This document shows, piece by piece, positions 1 through 6,115 of a stretch of DNA of 9,680 nucleotides. The position numbers and the translations under genes are program-made. The notes beneath the pieces were generated by a model. It had not been told where the DNA came from. It worked only from the letters and a program-made list of their open reading frames with translations, and searched no databases. Source of the stretch: Oleimicrobium sp037445575 (lineage in GTDB: Bacteria > Zhuqueibacterota > Zhuqueibacteria > JANLFK01 > Oleimicrobiaceae); the NCBI GenBank assembly GCA_037445575.1, contig JBBIKH010000134.1, positions 1 to 9,680 on the forward strand, written 5' to 3'. How positions within the stretch are numbered: the stretch's first letter is position 1; every line of letters starts with the position of its first letter.

Positions 1-703
1 TGTCGGACCTGAAAAGGCTGAGCGCCACCACGTCGGGAGCCAGTTCGGTCTGATGACGCTTGTAACCAAGACGGAAATTCCACGTCAACTTGTCGGTGCC
101 GGGTCGGGAGGAGGAACCGGTCAGAATTAGCTCCACCTGCCACCAGCGATCATGGACGCGGATGTTGTCGTGGATGTGCCAGTGCCCGGTGGAGATCAAA
201 AGGCCCGCCAGGGCTGATCCTGCTTGGCGCACCCGCACGTTGGTACTGTCCACAGGCTGGTAGTAGCCGAGGAAGACAAGGTTCCCGACCAGGACAGAAA
301 GGGCGTATGGCTCCTCAGGGCCAGAGCCCAAAGAGCGCAAAAGGTTGAACCCTGCCACCTCAAGACGGTCGAACTGCCCAGGGTGGTAGGTCTCCAGATG
401 GCTGCTGAGCGTGGCCAGCGGGTATACCGTCCCTTGCACCACCAGGTGCCTTGGGGCAAAGAACCGCTTGGCGAAATAGGCATAGATGCGCCCCTCTTGC
501 CCCGGGAGGAACACCGGCGTGCCTCCTCTACGTGCAGTGTTGACGAAGGCGCTGGCGTAGGCCTTGTAGGCGCCCAAGGATAGGGTAGCCCCCGTTTCAA
601 ATCCCGCCACTCGCCCGCTACTGCTCAGAACCTGAGCCGCGGAGGCCCATTCGGGGAGGAGTATCCCCACCGCAATCAGCACCGCAGTGCCTGGCGTTTT
701 CAT
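1..703 (-). CDS. Exported protein of unknown function, 3' end cut by the window edge
   Basis: The minus strand is open from an ATG at 703-701 to the left edge, giving 234 codons without a stop. The N-terminus is a plausible Sec signal peptide: Lys2, a hydrophobic stretch at residues 7-16, and a cleavage site near ASA (20-22). The mature part is rich in Gly, Ser and aromatic residues and has alternating hydrophobic/polar stretches, for example around residues 132-150 and 188-215. This suits a beta-rich periplasmic or outer-membrane protein. I recognise no family and assign no function. The ribosome binding site is weak (GAGGC about 13 nt upstream). The gene is divergent from the ABC operon, with 421 nt between the two starts. 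The real coding frame is distinct from a shorter minus-strand frame and a plus-strand frame over the same bases, both of which lack a signal peptide. Existence of the gene is fairly sure; its nature is not. Confidence 0.72.
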   Translation of the reverse strand, partial: MKTPGTAVLIAVGILLPEWASAAQVLSSSGRVAGFETGATLSLGAYKAYASAFVNTARRGGTPVFLPGQEGRIYAYFAKRFFAPRHLVVQGTVYPLATLSSHLETYHPGQFDRLEVAGFNLLRSLGSGPEEPYALSVLVGNLVFLGYYQPVDSTNVRVRQAGSALAGLLISTGHWHIHDNIRVHDRWWQVELILTGSSSRPGTDKLTWNFRLGYKRHQTELAPDVVALSLFRSD

Positions 704-970
704 GGTGGTCGGTCTGCCTCTGTTCGTCGGTATGCTCGGTCCGTGTTTCTTGTCGAGCTGGCTCCTGTCCGCTGGTTGTGGTGACCCCCATGTCTCACCC
801 TCTGTCCCGTGGTTGCCGTGCGCGCACGGACTGCCGGGCATGGGGCGGGTGCCTGTGGGGTGCCCAGCTGAGTAGGGATGCTGACAGGCCCCGGCCGATG
901 ATTAGGCCAGCTCTGGCGTGAAAACTGCCCGCGCGCCCCATAGACTTTGCCCTATGCCTGCGATCGTCAC
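704..970. other. Divergent intergenic region without a recognisable gene
   Basis: These bases lie between the divergent gene at 703 and the promoter of the ABC operon. Short open frames here have no credible start region or family-like sequence. I find no convincing promoter for the minus-strand gene. Two small symmetric elements are visible: a 14-bp perfect palindrome CCGTGCGCGCACGG at 816-829, and a short inverted repeat CATAG/CTATG (939-943 and 952-956). Either could occur by chance in GC-rich DNA. Confidence 0.5.
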
Positions 971-973
971 CAC

Positions 974-998
974 TTTCCCGTTGACAGAAAACGGGAAA
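974..998. promoter_or_regulatory. Perfect 9-bp inverted repeat over the -35 box, candidate operator
   Basis: TTTCCCGTT (974-982) is repeated as its exact reverse complement AACGGGAAA (990-998) with a 7-nt spacer, so the dyad is centred on 986. It covers the -35 hexamer (981-986) and part of the promoter spacer. That is the place where a dimeric repressor would block RNA polymerase. No regulator gene is visible in the window. A weak hairpin terminator is the alternative, because TTTT (999-1002) follows; but only four of the nine pairs are G-C and the element sits upstream of, not after, a gene. Confidence 0.5.
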
Positions 999-1009
999 TT
1001 TTGTATATA
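981..1009 (+). promoter_or_regulatory. Sigma-70-type promoter of the ABC exporter operon
   Basis: A consensus -35 TTGACA (981-986) is followed after exactly 17 nt by TATATA (1004-1009), which matches TATAAT at four of six positions. The DNA around the -10 box is clearly more AT-rich than its surroundings. The expected transcription start is near 1016, leaving a leader of about 110 nt before the ATPase start at 1125. The 9-bp inverted repeat covers the -35 box, so this promoter is probably regulated. Confidence 0.68.
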
Positions 1010-1035
1010 ACACCGGCTCAAAAGTAAGCAATTTT

Positions 1036-1090
1036 CGCAGGAACTCCAAGCGATTCTTGGTCGTTCAATTCGGCGAATTGTGTTCCTGTG
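1036..1090 (+). promoter_or_regulatory. Predicted three-way-junction RNA in the 5' leader of the ABC operon
   Basis: A closing stem pairs 1036-1044 (CGCAGGAAC) with 1082-1090 (GTTCCTGTG), nine pairs including one G-U. Inside it lie two hairpins. CCAAG/CTTGG (1046-1050 and 1056-1060) has a 5-nt loop, and CAATTC/GAATTG (1066-1071 and 1075-1080) has a 3-nt loop. Junction strands are 1, 5 and 1 nt. The element starts about 20 nt after the predicted transcription start and ends 34 nt before the start codon, clear of the ribosome binding site. I do not recognise it as a known riboswitch or leader class. The pairing was found by eye; function is inference. Confidence 0.4.
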
Positions 1091-1124
1091 TGGGCAGAGT
1101 GGAGGTCAAAACAGAGGAAGCGCT

Positions 1125-2099
1125 ATGATTGAACTCCAAAACCTGACCAAACGGTACGGCTTGACCACTGCCCTCGAGGATGTGACCTGCACGATCAAAA
1201 AGGGCGAGATCGTGGGTTTCGTGGGGCCGAATGGCGCCGGGAAGACAACGGCGATGAAGATCATCACCACCTACACGGCTCCAACCTCGGGGACGGCGCG
1301 GGTCGGTGGCTACGACGTCTTGGAGAGCCCCTACGACGTGCGCCGCATCATTGGCTATCTGCCGGAGACAGTGCCGCTGTACGCGGACATGTTGGTGTCA
1401 GAGTACTTGCGCTTCATTGGCGAAGCCCGGCACCTGAACGGCAAACTCAACGAGCGCATGGCCTGGGTAATTGAAGCCTGTGGGCTGCAGCCTGTGCTCA
1501 AGCGCAAGATCGGTGTGTTGTCCAAAGGATTCAAACAGCGCACCTGTCTTGCCCAGGCTCTTATCCACGACCCTGACGTGTTGATTCTTGACGAGCCCAC
1601 TTCTGGTCTTGACCCGCTGCAGATCATCGGCATCCGCAACCTAATCAAGCAGCTGGCCCACGACAAGACCATCATTCTCAGCACCCACATCCTGCCGGAG
1701 GTAGCCACCGTTGCCGATCGGGTGTTGGTCATCAACAAGGGAAAGCTGGTGGCTGACGGCAACTTTGAGGATCTGCGCAGGCAGCTCACCACCCGCACCT
1801 CCCTGTCGCTGGCAGTCAAGGCGCCGCGCAAAGAGGTAGAGCAGCACCTAAAGGCTCTCGGCAATGTGGTGGAGGTCACCTTCCAGGACGGCGCCGAACG
1901 CGGTGTCACCCGTTGTGTGCTCTCGTATGAGGTGGGCAAGGATCTCATCAGCGACCTGAACCGAATTATCCGCGACGCCCAATGGGACATTGTCGAGTTC
2001 CACCAGGAGAAGCTCTCGCTGGAAGACTCGTTCATCCTCCTCACCCGGGGTGGCAGCGAGGAAGACCTTCCCGAAAAGGGCAATCCAGCACAGGCGTAG
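1125..2099 (+). CDS. ABC transporter ATP-binding protein, GldA-like
   Basis: This is the cytoplasmic ATPase that would power the permease encoded next. In the 324-residue protein I see Walker A GPNGAGKTT (34-42), GYLPE at the Q-loop position (77-81), signature LSKGFKQR (132-139), Walker B VLILDEP (152-158), D-loop SGLD (160-163) and the switch His188 in STH. The altered signature and the Glu at the Q-loop position are typical of the GldA and related ABC-2 exporter ATPases. A C-terminal domain of about 100 residues follows the nucleotide-binding fold, as in that family. The ATG at 1125 is chosen because AGAGGAAG (1113-1120) lies just upstream and the family begins at this point; an upstream GTG at 1080 would add 15 unrelated residues and lies inside the predicted leader structure. 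It is the first gene of the operon, 15 nt before the permease gene. Orthology to GldA proper is not certain. Confidence 0.93.
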   Translation: MIELQNLTKRYGLTTALEDVTCTIKKGEIVGFVGPNGAGKTTAMKIITTYTAPTSGTARVGGYDVLESPYDVRRIIGYLPETVPLYADMLVSEYLRFIGEARHLNGKLNERMAWVIEACGLQPVLKRKIGVLSKGFKQRTCLAQALIHDPDVLILDEPTSGLDPLQIIGIRNLIKQLAHDKTIILSTHILPEVATVADRVLVINKGKLVADGNFEDLRRQLTTRTSLSLAVKAPRKEVEQHLKALGNVVEVTFQDGAERGVTRCVLSYEVGKDLISDLNRIIRDAQWDIVEFHQEKLSLEDSFILLTRGGSEEDLPEKGNPAQA

Positions 2100-2114
2100 C
2101 CAGGGAGGCGAGGC

Positions 2115-2843
2115 ATGAAAGACATCTGGATCATTTTCAAACGCGAGTTCGCCGCCTATTTCTATTCACCCATCGCTTACGTGTTCAGCATCATTTTCAT
2201 CCTGCTGAACTGCGGGCTGTACATGTTCCATTTCTTCTTCTTCGGCAATGCCGACATGCGTGCGTTCTTCTCGGCGCTGCCGGTGACGTTGGCGTTGATC
2301 TTCATTCCCGCCATATCCATGCGTCTCTGGTCGGAGGAAAAGAAGTTAGGCACCATTGAGCTGTTGCTGACGCTGCCGATGAAGGCGGAGCACGTGGTGT
2401 TGGGTAAGTACCTGGCAGGACTTGCCTTCTATCTGGTGGCGCTGGCGGGTACCTTGGCCATACCCATCATGCTGCTCTTCTTGGGCAAGCCGGACTTTGG
2501 CCCCATCGTCGGGGGCTATTTCGGCTCAGTGCTTCTGGGCGCCTTCTACCTGGCGGTCGGCATTTTCATTTCAGGCTTTTTCGCCGACCAGATCGTTTCG
2601 CTCATCATCACCAGCTTGGTGTGCGGCTTTTTCGCCCTCATCGGCTGGCAATACGTGCCCATGGTCATCGATGGGTGGATTCCGGGGCTCGGTGACTTTC
2701 TGTATAGCTACGTTGGCGTAACGCGTCACTTCAACGACATCGCCCGCGGGGTCATCGATTTTAGGAGCATTGTCTACTTCCTCTCCTTGAGTGCTCTGTT
2801 CATCGTGCTGAACATCAAGTACTTGGATGGGAGAAAGTACTAG
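2115..2843 (+). CDS. ABC-2 type permease, GldF-like
   Basis: This 242-residue inner-membrane protein is the likely membrane partner of the ATPase. About six hydrophobic segments can be seen, near residues 20-43, 52-70, 99-123, 130-154, 158-182 and 217-234. The loop after the second one contains SEEKKLGTIELLLTLP (73-88), the E-x-GTxE-LL-P pattern characteristic of ABC-2 permeases of the GldF/NosY type, which is thought to contact the ATPase. Near the C-terminus, FNDIARGVIDFRS (206-218) is another conserved stretch of this group. The ATG follows GGGAGG (2103-2108) at 6 nt spacing. The downstream gene starts 2 nt after the stop, so translation is probably coupled. What the exporter carries cannot be told from sequence. 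Confidence 0.92.
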   Translation: MKDIWIIFKREFAAYFYSPIAYVFSIIFILLNCGLYMFHFFFFGNADMRAFFSALPVTLALIFIPAISMRLWSEEKKLGTIELLLTLPMKAEHVVLGKYLAGLAFYLVALAGTLAIPIMLLFLGKPDFGPIVGGYFGSVLLGAFYLAVGIFISGFFADQIVSLIITSLVCGFFALIGWQYVPMVIDGWIPGLGDFLYSYVGVTRHFNDIARGVIDFRSIVYFLSLSALFIVLNIKYLDGRKY

Positions 2844-2845
2844 CC

Positions 2846-4621
2846 ATGAAGAACCTACGCGCGCTTTTCATCAGGACCTTTCTGATCGGCGGAGGGCTGT
2901 TGGTAGGGATTGCCCTCCTTGTGATCATGGTTTTCGACAACCTCAACATCGGTCGCTTTGACCTGACCGCCGAACAGGTGTACAAGCTTTCGCCTTCGGT
3001 GGAGAAGATCCTCTCGCGCCTGGAGGCGCCCATTGAGATCACTTACTATGTGTCCTCTTCGGAAAAGATGCCCACCAAATGGAAAAACCTGGAGCGGGAT
3101 GTTATCGACAAGCTGGAGGAACTGAAGCTTGCCTCCAAGGGGCGAGTGACCTACAAGGTATTTGACCCCTCCGCAGAGGAAGAGCGCGAGGCGTTCGAGG
3201 AACGTCGCGCCAAGGAGAAAGAAGAGAAGACTGGGGAGGCGAGCAAGCCGACCACGCGCAAACGCATTGCCGAGCGGTTGGCGGAAAAGGGCGTGGTGCC
3301 GTTCGGGGTGCAGAGCGCCGAGCGGGACGAGTTTGCGGTCAAGCGCATCTACTCCTCCCTGGTGCTGTCCTACTTGGATCGCAAGGAGGATGTGATCGAA
3401 GAGGTGCGCCCGGAGATGTTCGGCAGCTTGGAGTACGAGATTGTGTCGCGCATCTTCAAGCTTATCTCTACCAAGCGGCCCAAGGTGGGGTTCTTCCCGG
3501 ATCAGCCGGAGACGCTGCCCCAATATCGGCAGTTCCAACAGTCGCCGCCCGATGCCTACGGCATGGCGGTGGAGCTGTTGCGCAACGCCGGCTACGATGT
3601 TATCCGGACCAACATCACCAAGGACGACACCATCCCGGGTGATATCCAGACCATGGTGATGATGATCGACGAGCCCCTCACAGAGCGGCAGTTCTATGAG
3701 ATCGACCGCTTGGTACACAAAGGGGTGAGGCTGGTGCTTGCCGGGCAGATGTACAACTATCAGATCTACCCCTCGCGCAGCGGTGCCGGCGGGTTCGACG
3801 TGCAGGCCATGCCCACGCGCATCAACATCAACGGGTTGGTCAAGAACTATGGCTTCGAGATTGACGACAAGATCTTCATGGACAGAAGCGCTGCCTTTGT
3901 GCAGGTGCCAACCTATCGGACGCGGCGCATGGGCATTTTCCAGATCCAGGAGCAGCGCTACGAGCCGGTGAGCAAGCCGGTCATCATCAAAGTGAACCAG
4001 GAGAACATCAACAACCGGGTCTCGGTGGCGAACAAGATCACTGAGCTGTTCTACATGTACGGCAGCAGGCTCAATCTGTACGACGAGATCCTGAAGAAGG
4101 ACAACCTGAAAGCTACCGTTCTCTTCACCTCCAGCAATCACAGCTGGACCACGGAGAGCTTCGGGTATCGGCCGGTGGATACCTCGGAACCGGCTTCTGG
4201 CGACTTTTTGCGGCGACAACCCTTGGGCGTGCTGATTGAGGGCACATTCTCGTCTCGTTATCTCGACCAGCAGCCACCAAAGTGGTCTGGTGAGGGATCC
4301 GGGGTGGACAGCTCGGCTGCGCCGCTCATCACCGGCCCCGCTGTTCCCACCAAGATCATCGCCTATGGCTGCAGCAACATGTTCAAAGACGACGTGCTGC
4401 GCGCGGTGGATAGCCACAAGGCGCTGTTGCTTAACAGCGTGGATGCCCTGACCCTAGGCGATGAGTTGATCCACATCCGCGCCAAGAATATCGAGGCACG
4501 ACGCATCAAGGAGACGAGCGCCTTTGGCAAGTCGCTGGCCAAGTTCTTCGTCGTCTGGTTCCCGGCCCTCTGCTTTGTGGCGTTGGGTGTCGTCCTGAGC
4601 ATGCGCCGCAAGATGAAGTGA
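2846..4621 (+). CDS. GldG-like ABC transporter auxiliary protein (ABC_transp_aux family)
   Basis: This 591-residue protein is anchored at both ends, with a membrane segment at about 7-30 and another at about 567-585 followed by a basic tail. The large middle part is therefore expected outside the cytoplasm. After the first helix, FDLTAEQVYKLSPS (38-51) and the EAPIEITYYVSS stretch (60-71) match the start of the GldG/ABC_transp_aux domain (DLT..k.ytLS, then p..i.yy.S). A highly charged, probably helical insert lies at 109-148. Later there is an extracytoplasmic Rossmann-like part with a run MVMMIDEP. No catalytic motif is visible; the family is regarded as an accessory or structural component of the exporter. 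The gene starts 2 nt after the permease stop. Length fits the family. Homologues in Flavobacterium take part in gliding, but the family is widespread in non-gliders. Confidence 0.88.
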   Translation: MKNLRALFIRTFLIGGGLLVGIALLVIMVFDNLNIGRFDLTAEQVYKLSPSVEKILSRLEAPIEITYYVSSSEKMPTKWKNLERDVIDKLEELKLASKGRVTYKVFDPSAEEEREAFEERRAKEKEEKTGEASKPTTRKRIAERLAEKGVVPFGVQSAERDEFAVKRIYSSLVLSYLDRKEDVIEEVRPEMFGSLEYEIVSRIFKLISTKRPKVGFFPDQPETLPQYRQFQQSPPDAYGMAVELLRNAGYDVIRTNITKDDTIPGDIQTMVMMIDEPLTERQFYEIDRLVHKGVRLVLAGQMYNYQIYPSRSGAGGFDVQAMPTRININGLVKNYGFEIDDKIFMDRSAAFVQVPTYRTRRMGIFQIQEQRYEPVSKPVIIKVNQENINNRVSVANKITELFYMYGSRLNLYDEILKKDNLKATVLFTSSNHSWTTESFGYRPVDTSEPASGDFLRRQPLGVLIEGTFSSRYLDQQPPKWSGEGSGVDSSAAPLITGPAVPTKIIAYGCSNMFKDDVLRAVDSHKALLLNSVDALTLGDELIHIRAKNIEARRIKETSAFGKSLAKFFVVWFPALCFVALGVVLSMRRKMK

Positions 4622-4673
4622 CGCCGGGCCCCATACCGCAAGGAAGATGCCGGTAAGGAACGAGGGAAGCGCT

Positions 4674-4838
4674 ATGATGAAGGAGAAGCAACTTTACATC
4701 CTGGGCGGAGTCTTCTGCGCGCTCTTGCTTCTGTTTTTCGTGACCAAGCCGCGCATGAAGACGGTCAACGTTGATGAGCTGCAGCAGAACATAGTCATCG
4801 GCGTCAGCCGCGATGACGTCCAAGCCATCGATGTCTAA
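4674..4838 (+). CDS. DUF4340 protein, N-terminal fragment ending at an in-frame TAA
   Basis: Fifty-four codons encode a membrane anchor (residues 7-23, LYILGGVFCALLLLFFV) and the beginning of a DUF4340-type extracytoplasmic domain, which stops at TAA 4836-4838. The start at 4674 is chosen over an ATG at 4647 because GAGGGAAG (4662-4669) precedes it at a good distance, and the nine extra residues would be non-hydrophobic filler. The bases around the start (4665-4678) are identical to those of the first gene of the operon. Alone this would be a tiny single-pass membrane peptide; it is best read as the first 15 percent of a longer gene continuing in the same frame. Confidence 0.7.
   Translation: MMKEKQLYILGGVFCALLLLFFVTKPRMKTVNVDELQQNIVIGVSRDDVQAIDV
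4836..4838 (+). other. Premature in-frame stop (TAA) inside the DUF4340 gene
   Basis: Reading one frame from 4674 gives ...QAIDV, stop, KQTPGGEIRMEFVKKDKQ..., which joins smoothly without any frame change. A change of one base would restore Tyr (TAC or TAT), Lys, Gln, Glu, Ser or Leu. TAA is used as a normal terminator at 8539-8541, which argues against a reassigned codon. Confidence 0.85.
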
Positions 4839-4865
4839 AAACAGACCCCCGGTGGCGAGATCCGC

Positions 4866-5741
4866 ATGGAGTTTGTGAAGAAGGACAAGCAGTGGTACAT
4901 CCCCACCAAGTTGAACGCCAAGGCTCGGGAGTACAGTGTCAACCGCATCATCGACGACCTTCTGGAGATGACCGGAAGGGTGCGGGCGACCGACCCCAAA
5001 CACTTTGCCACTTTCCAGGTTGGCGATGAGCAGGGTGTCCACGTCATCCTCAAGGACGCAGCGCAAAAACCCCTGGCCAACGTGATCGTGGGCAAAAGGG
5101 GCGAGGACTATAACAGCGGCTTTGTCCGTTTTGCCGATCGCGACAAGATCTATGCGGTGGACAAGAACCTCCTTTCGAGCTTGGCGATCTACGGTGAACT
5201 GGACACACTGTCGCGCTTTAACGAGAACTCCTTTATCGATCTGACTGCGGTGAAGCTTGAGAAAAAGGATTTGGAGCTTGTGGCGCTGGTCAGCCGCGAC
5301 AAGGAGCTCGTTGTCCGGCGTGTGGAAAAAGCCGCCTCTTCCTCTGTTGGTTCGGATTCGGCGGCAGCCAAGCCCGAGTACGAGTGGGTGCTGGTGCGCG
5401 GCGGACGGCAGTTCAAGATCGACCAGAAGGAGGTGGACAGATTCCTGGGCGACGTAACCTACGTGTACGCCCAGGAGCTCGTCGACCGAATTGCCAACAC
5501 CCTGGCCGACCTGGGTAAGCAGAGCCGTTACCAGTTTGACCGCCCGGGGATGTATCTGGTCTTCATGAAGCAGAACGACCCGTCACGTTACAACGTGGTG
5601 TTCGGCCGCGAATTCGAGAAGGACAAGGGCTATTTCATGTGGGTGCAGTACGATGCCCTTGTCTACAAAGTCGCCAAGACTAAATACGACGCCCTGACCA
5701 AGTGGATCGATGAGTTGCCGAAAAAAGTGAGCAAAGCATAG
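4866..5741 (+). CDS. DUF4340 protein, main C-terminal fragment
   Basis: From the first ATG after the stop, 291 codons remain open. They encode the bulk of the DUF4340 domain. The opening MEFVKKDKQWYIP has the strand-plus-Trp pattern seen early in this family. A segment near residues 54-100 (ILKDAAQKPLANVIVGKR, then FVRFADRDKIYAVD) matches the middle of the domain, where a value is reported for a residue and its state. A second repeat-like half follows a Ser/Ala-rich linker at about 152-168. There is no signal peptide or membrane helix, so a product made only from this ATG would stay in the cytoplasm, separated from its anchor. GGTGGCGAG (4851-4859) could serve as a weak ribosome binding site for re-initiation 28 nt after the upstream stop. 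The gene is the last of the operon, with a terminator 15 nt beyond its stop. Confidence 0.75.
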   Translation: MEFVKKDKQWYIPTKLNAKAREYSVNRIIDDLLEMTGRVRATDPKHFATFQVGDEQGVHVILKDAAQKPLANVIVGKRGEDYNSGFVRFADRDKIYAVDKNLLSSLAIYGELDTLSRFNENSFIDLTAVKLEKKDLELVALVSRDKELVVRRVEKAASSSVGSDSAAAKPEYEWVLVRGGRQFKIDQKEVDRFLGDVTYVYAQELVDRIANTLADLGKQSRYQFDRPGMYLVFMKQNDPSRYNVVFGREFEKDKGYFMWVQYDALVYKVAKTKYDALTKWIDELPKKVSKA

Positions 5742-5756
5742 GCGGCCCCTTGCTTG

Positions 5757-5789
5757 GCCCTCCCGACGATGGAATCGGGAGGGCTTTTT
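5757..5789 (+). terminator. Strong intrinsic terminator of the ABC operon
   Basis: A perfect 10-bp stem pairs GCCCTCCCGA (5757-5766) with TCGGGAGGGC (5775-5784), with an 8-nt loop, followed at once by TTTTT (5785-5789). It begins 15 nt after the DUF4340 stop and marks the operon's end. Confidence 0.93.
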
Positions 5790-6040
5790 CGTTGGGGGGC
5801 TTCCGTTTGGTGAGAAAGCCGCAGGAACTGTTTGGCAAAGAAAGACGGCGTGGGGACGCGCTCTGAGACGCAGCTTCTGGCGGCAACCTTCGAAGCCAGT
5901 TCGCGGAGGCGAAATGGACGACGCCCTTTGTGTGCCCGTCGGATTGCGTTGGCCCTCATGCCCTTGCCCAAGCAGGGCCGGTTGGTGAACTCCATCGTGC
6001 CCTTTCCGCCACATTGCTCCAGTGGGAAGCGAAAAATTGG
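5790..6040. other. Intergenic region without a recognisable gene
   Basis: About 250 nt separate the terminator from the likely promoter of the peptidase gene. The peptidase frame happens to stay open back to 5930, but the added residues look like no family, carry no signal peptide and lie upstream of the likely promoter. Minus-strand open frames here run into the antisense of the terminator and the DUF4340 gene and are not credible. Only short inverted repeats such as GCTTC/GAAGC around 5873-5895 are visible. Confidence 0.5.
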
Positions 6041-6069
6041 TTGCTTTTGCACGACGGAATGCGTATCTT
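6041..6069 (+). promoter_or_regulatory. Possible sigma-70 promoter for the dipeptidyl peptidase III gene
   Basis: TTGCTT (6041-6046) and TATCTT (6064-6069) are separated by 17 nt. They match the consensus at three and four of six positions. The predicted start near 6076 would leave a leader of about 40 nt before the TTG start at 6116. A gene directly after a strong terminator needs its own promoter, which supports the position, but the match is modest. Confidence 0.35.
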
Positions 6070-6103
6070 AGCCTGCGCCGGTTACGGGCAGATGGCAATA
6101 GCT

Positions 6104-6112
6104 GAGGGAGGT
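6104..6112 (+). promoter_or_regulatory. Ribosome binding site that decides the peptidase start
   Basis: GAGGGAGGT is nearly a full anti-16S match. It lies 4 nt before a TTG codon (6116), whose reading frame begins directly with a hydrophobic signal sequence. The in-frame ATG at 6092 lies upstream of this site and has no comparable one of its own. Confidence 0.6.
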
Positions 6113-6115
6113 CAC

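Larger units (their letters stand above)
4674..5741 (+). pseudogene. DUF4340 gene interrupted by one nonsense codon (full extent)
   Basis: The intact gene would encode about 355 residues: an N-terminal membrane anchor and one extracytoplasmic DUF4340 region. Genes of this family often follow GldG-like genes in ABC-2 operons, as here, 52 nt after the GldG-like stop. Only residue 55 is lost to a stop; the rest shows no frameshift or second stop. This points to a recent mutation, a sequencing or assembly error, or translation in two pieces, rather than an old decayed gene. Whether the gene is truly inactive cannot be decided from one sequence. Confidence 0.6.

Noticed and set aside
196..600. Open frames on both strands inside the first gene
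   Set aside because: The minus-strand frame from 703 begins with a signal peptide and runs unbroken to the edge; the others have atypical composition and no export signal or start region.
2855..4417. A 520-codon open frame antisense to the GldG-like gene
   Set aside because: It is a shadow of the codon pattern of the real gene. Its translation is rich in His, Leu, Val and Gly with no family features, and the sense frame has clear GldG-type motifs and coupled starts.
4836..4838. Recoding of the stop as a special amino acid
   Set aside because: Selenocysteine uses TGA and pyrrolysine uses TAG. TAA is also a normal stop of another gene here, and no stimulatory hairpin is evident just downstream.
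5820..5829. A second copy of CGCAGGAACT, the 5' arm of the leader stem (1036-1045)
   Set aside because: The bases after it do not form the matching hairpins or closing strand, and a 10-nt repeat is expected by chance in a window of this size.
5930..6115. N-terminal extension of the peptidase by 62 codons
   Set aside because: The extra residues are unlike the family and would bury the signal sequence. They lie upstream of the probable promoter and ribosome binding site.
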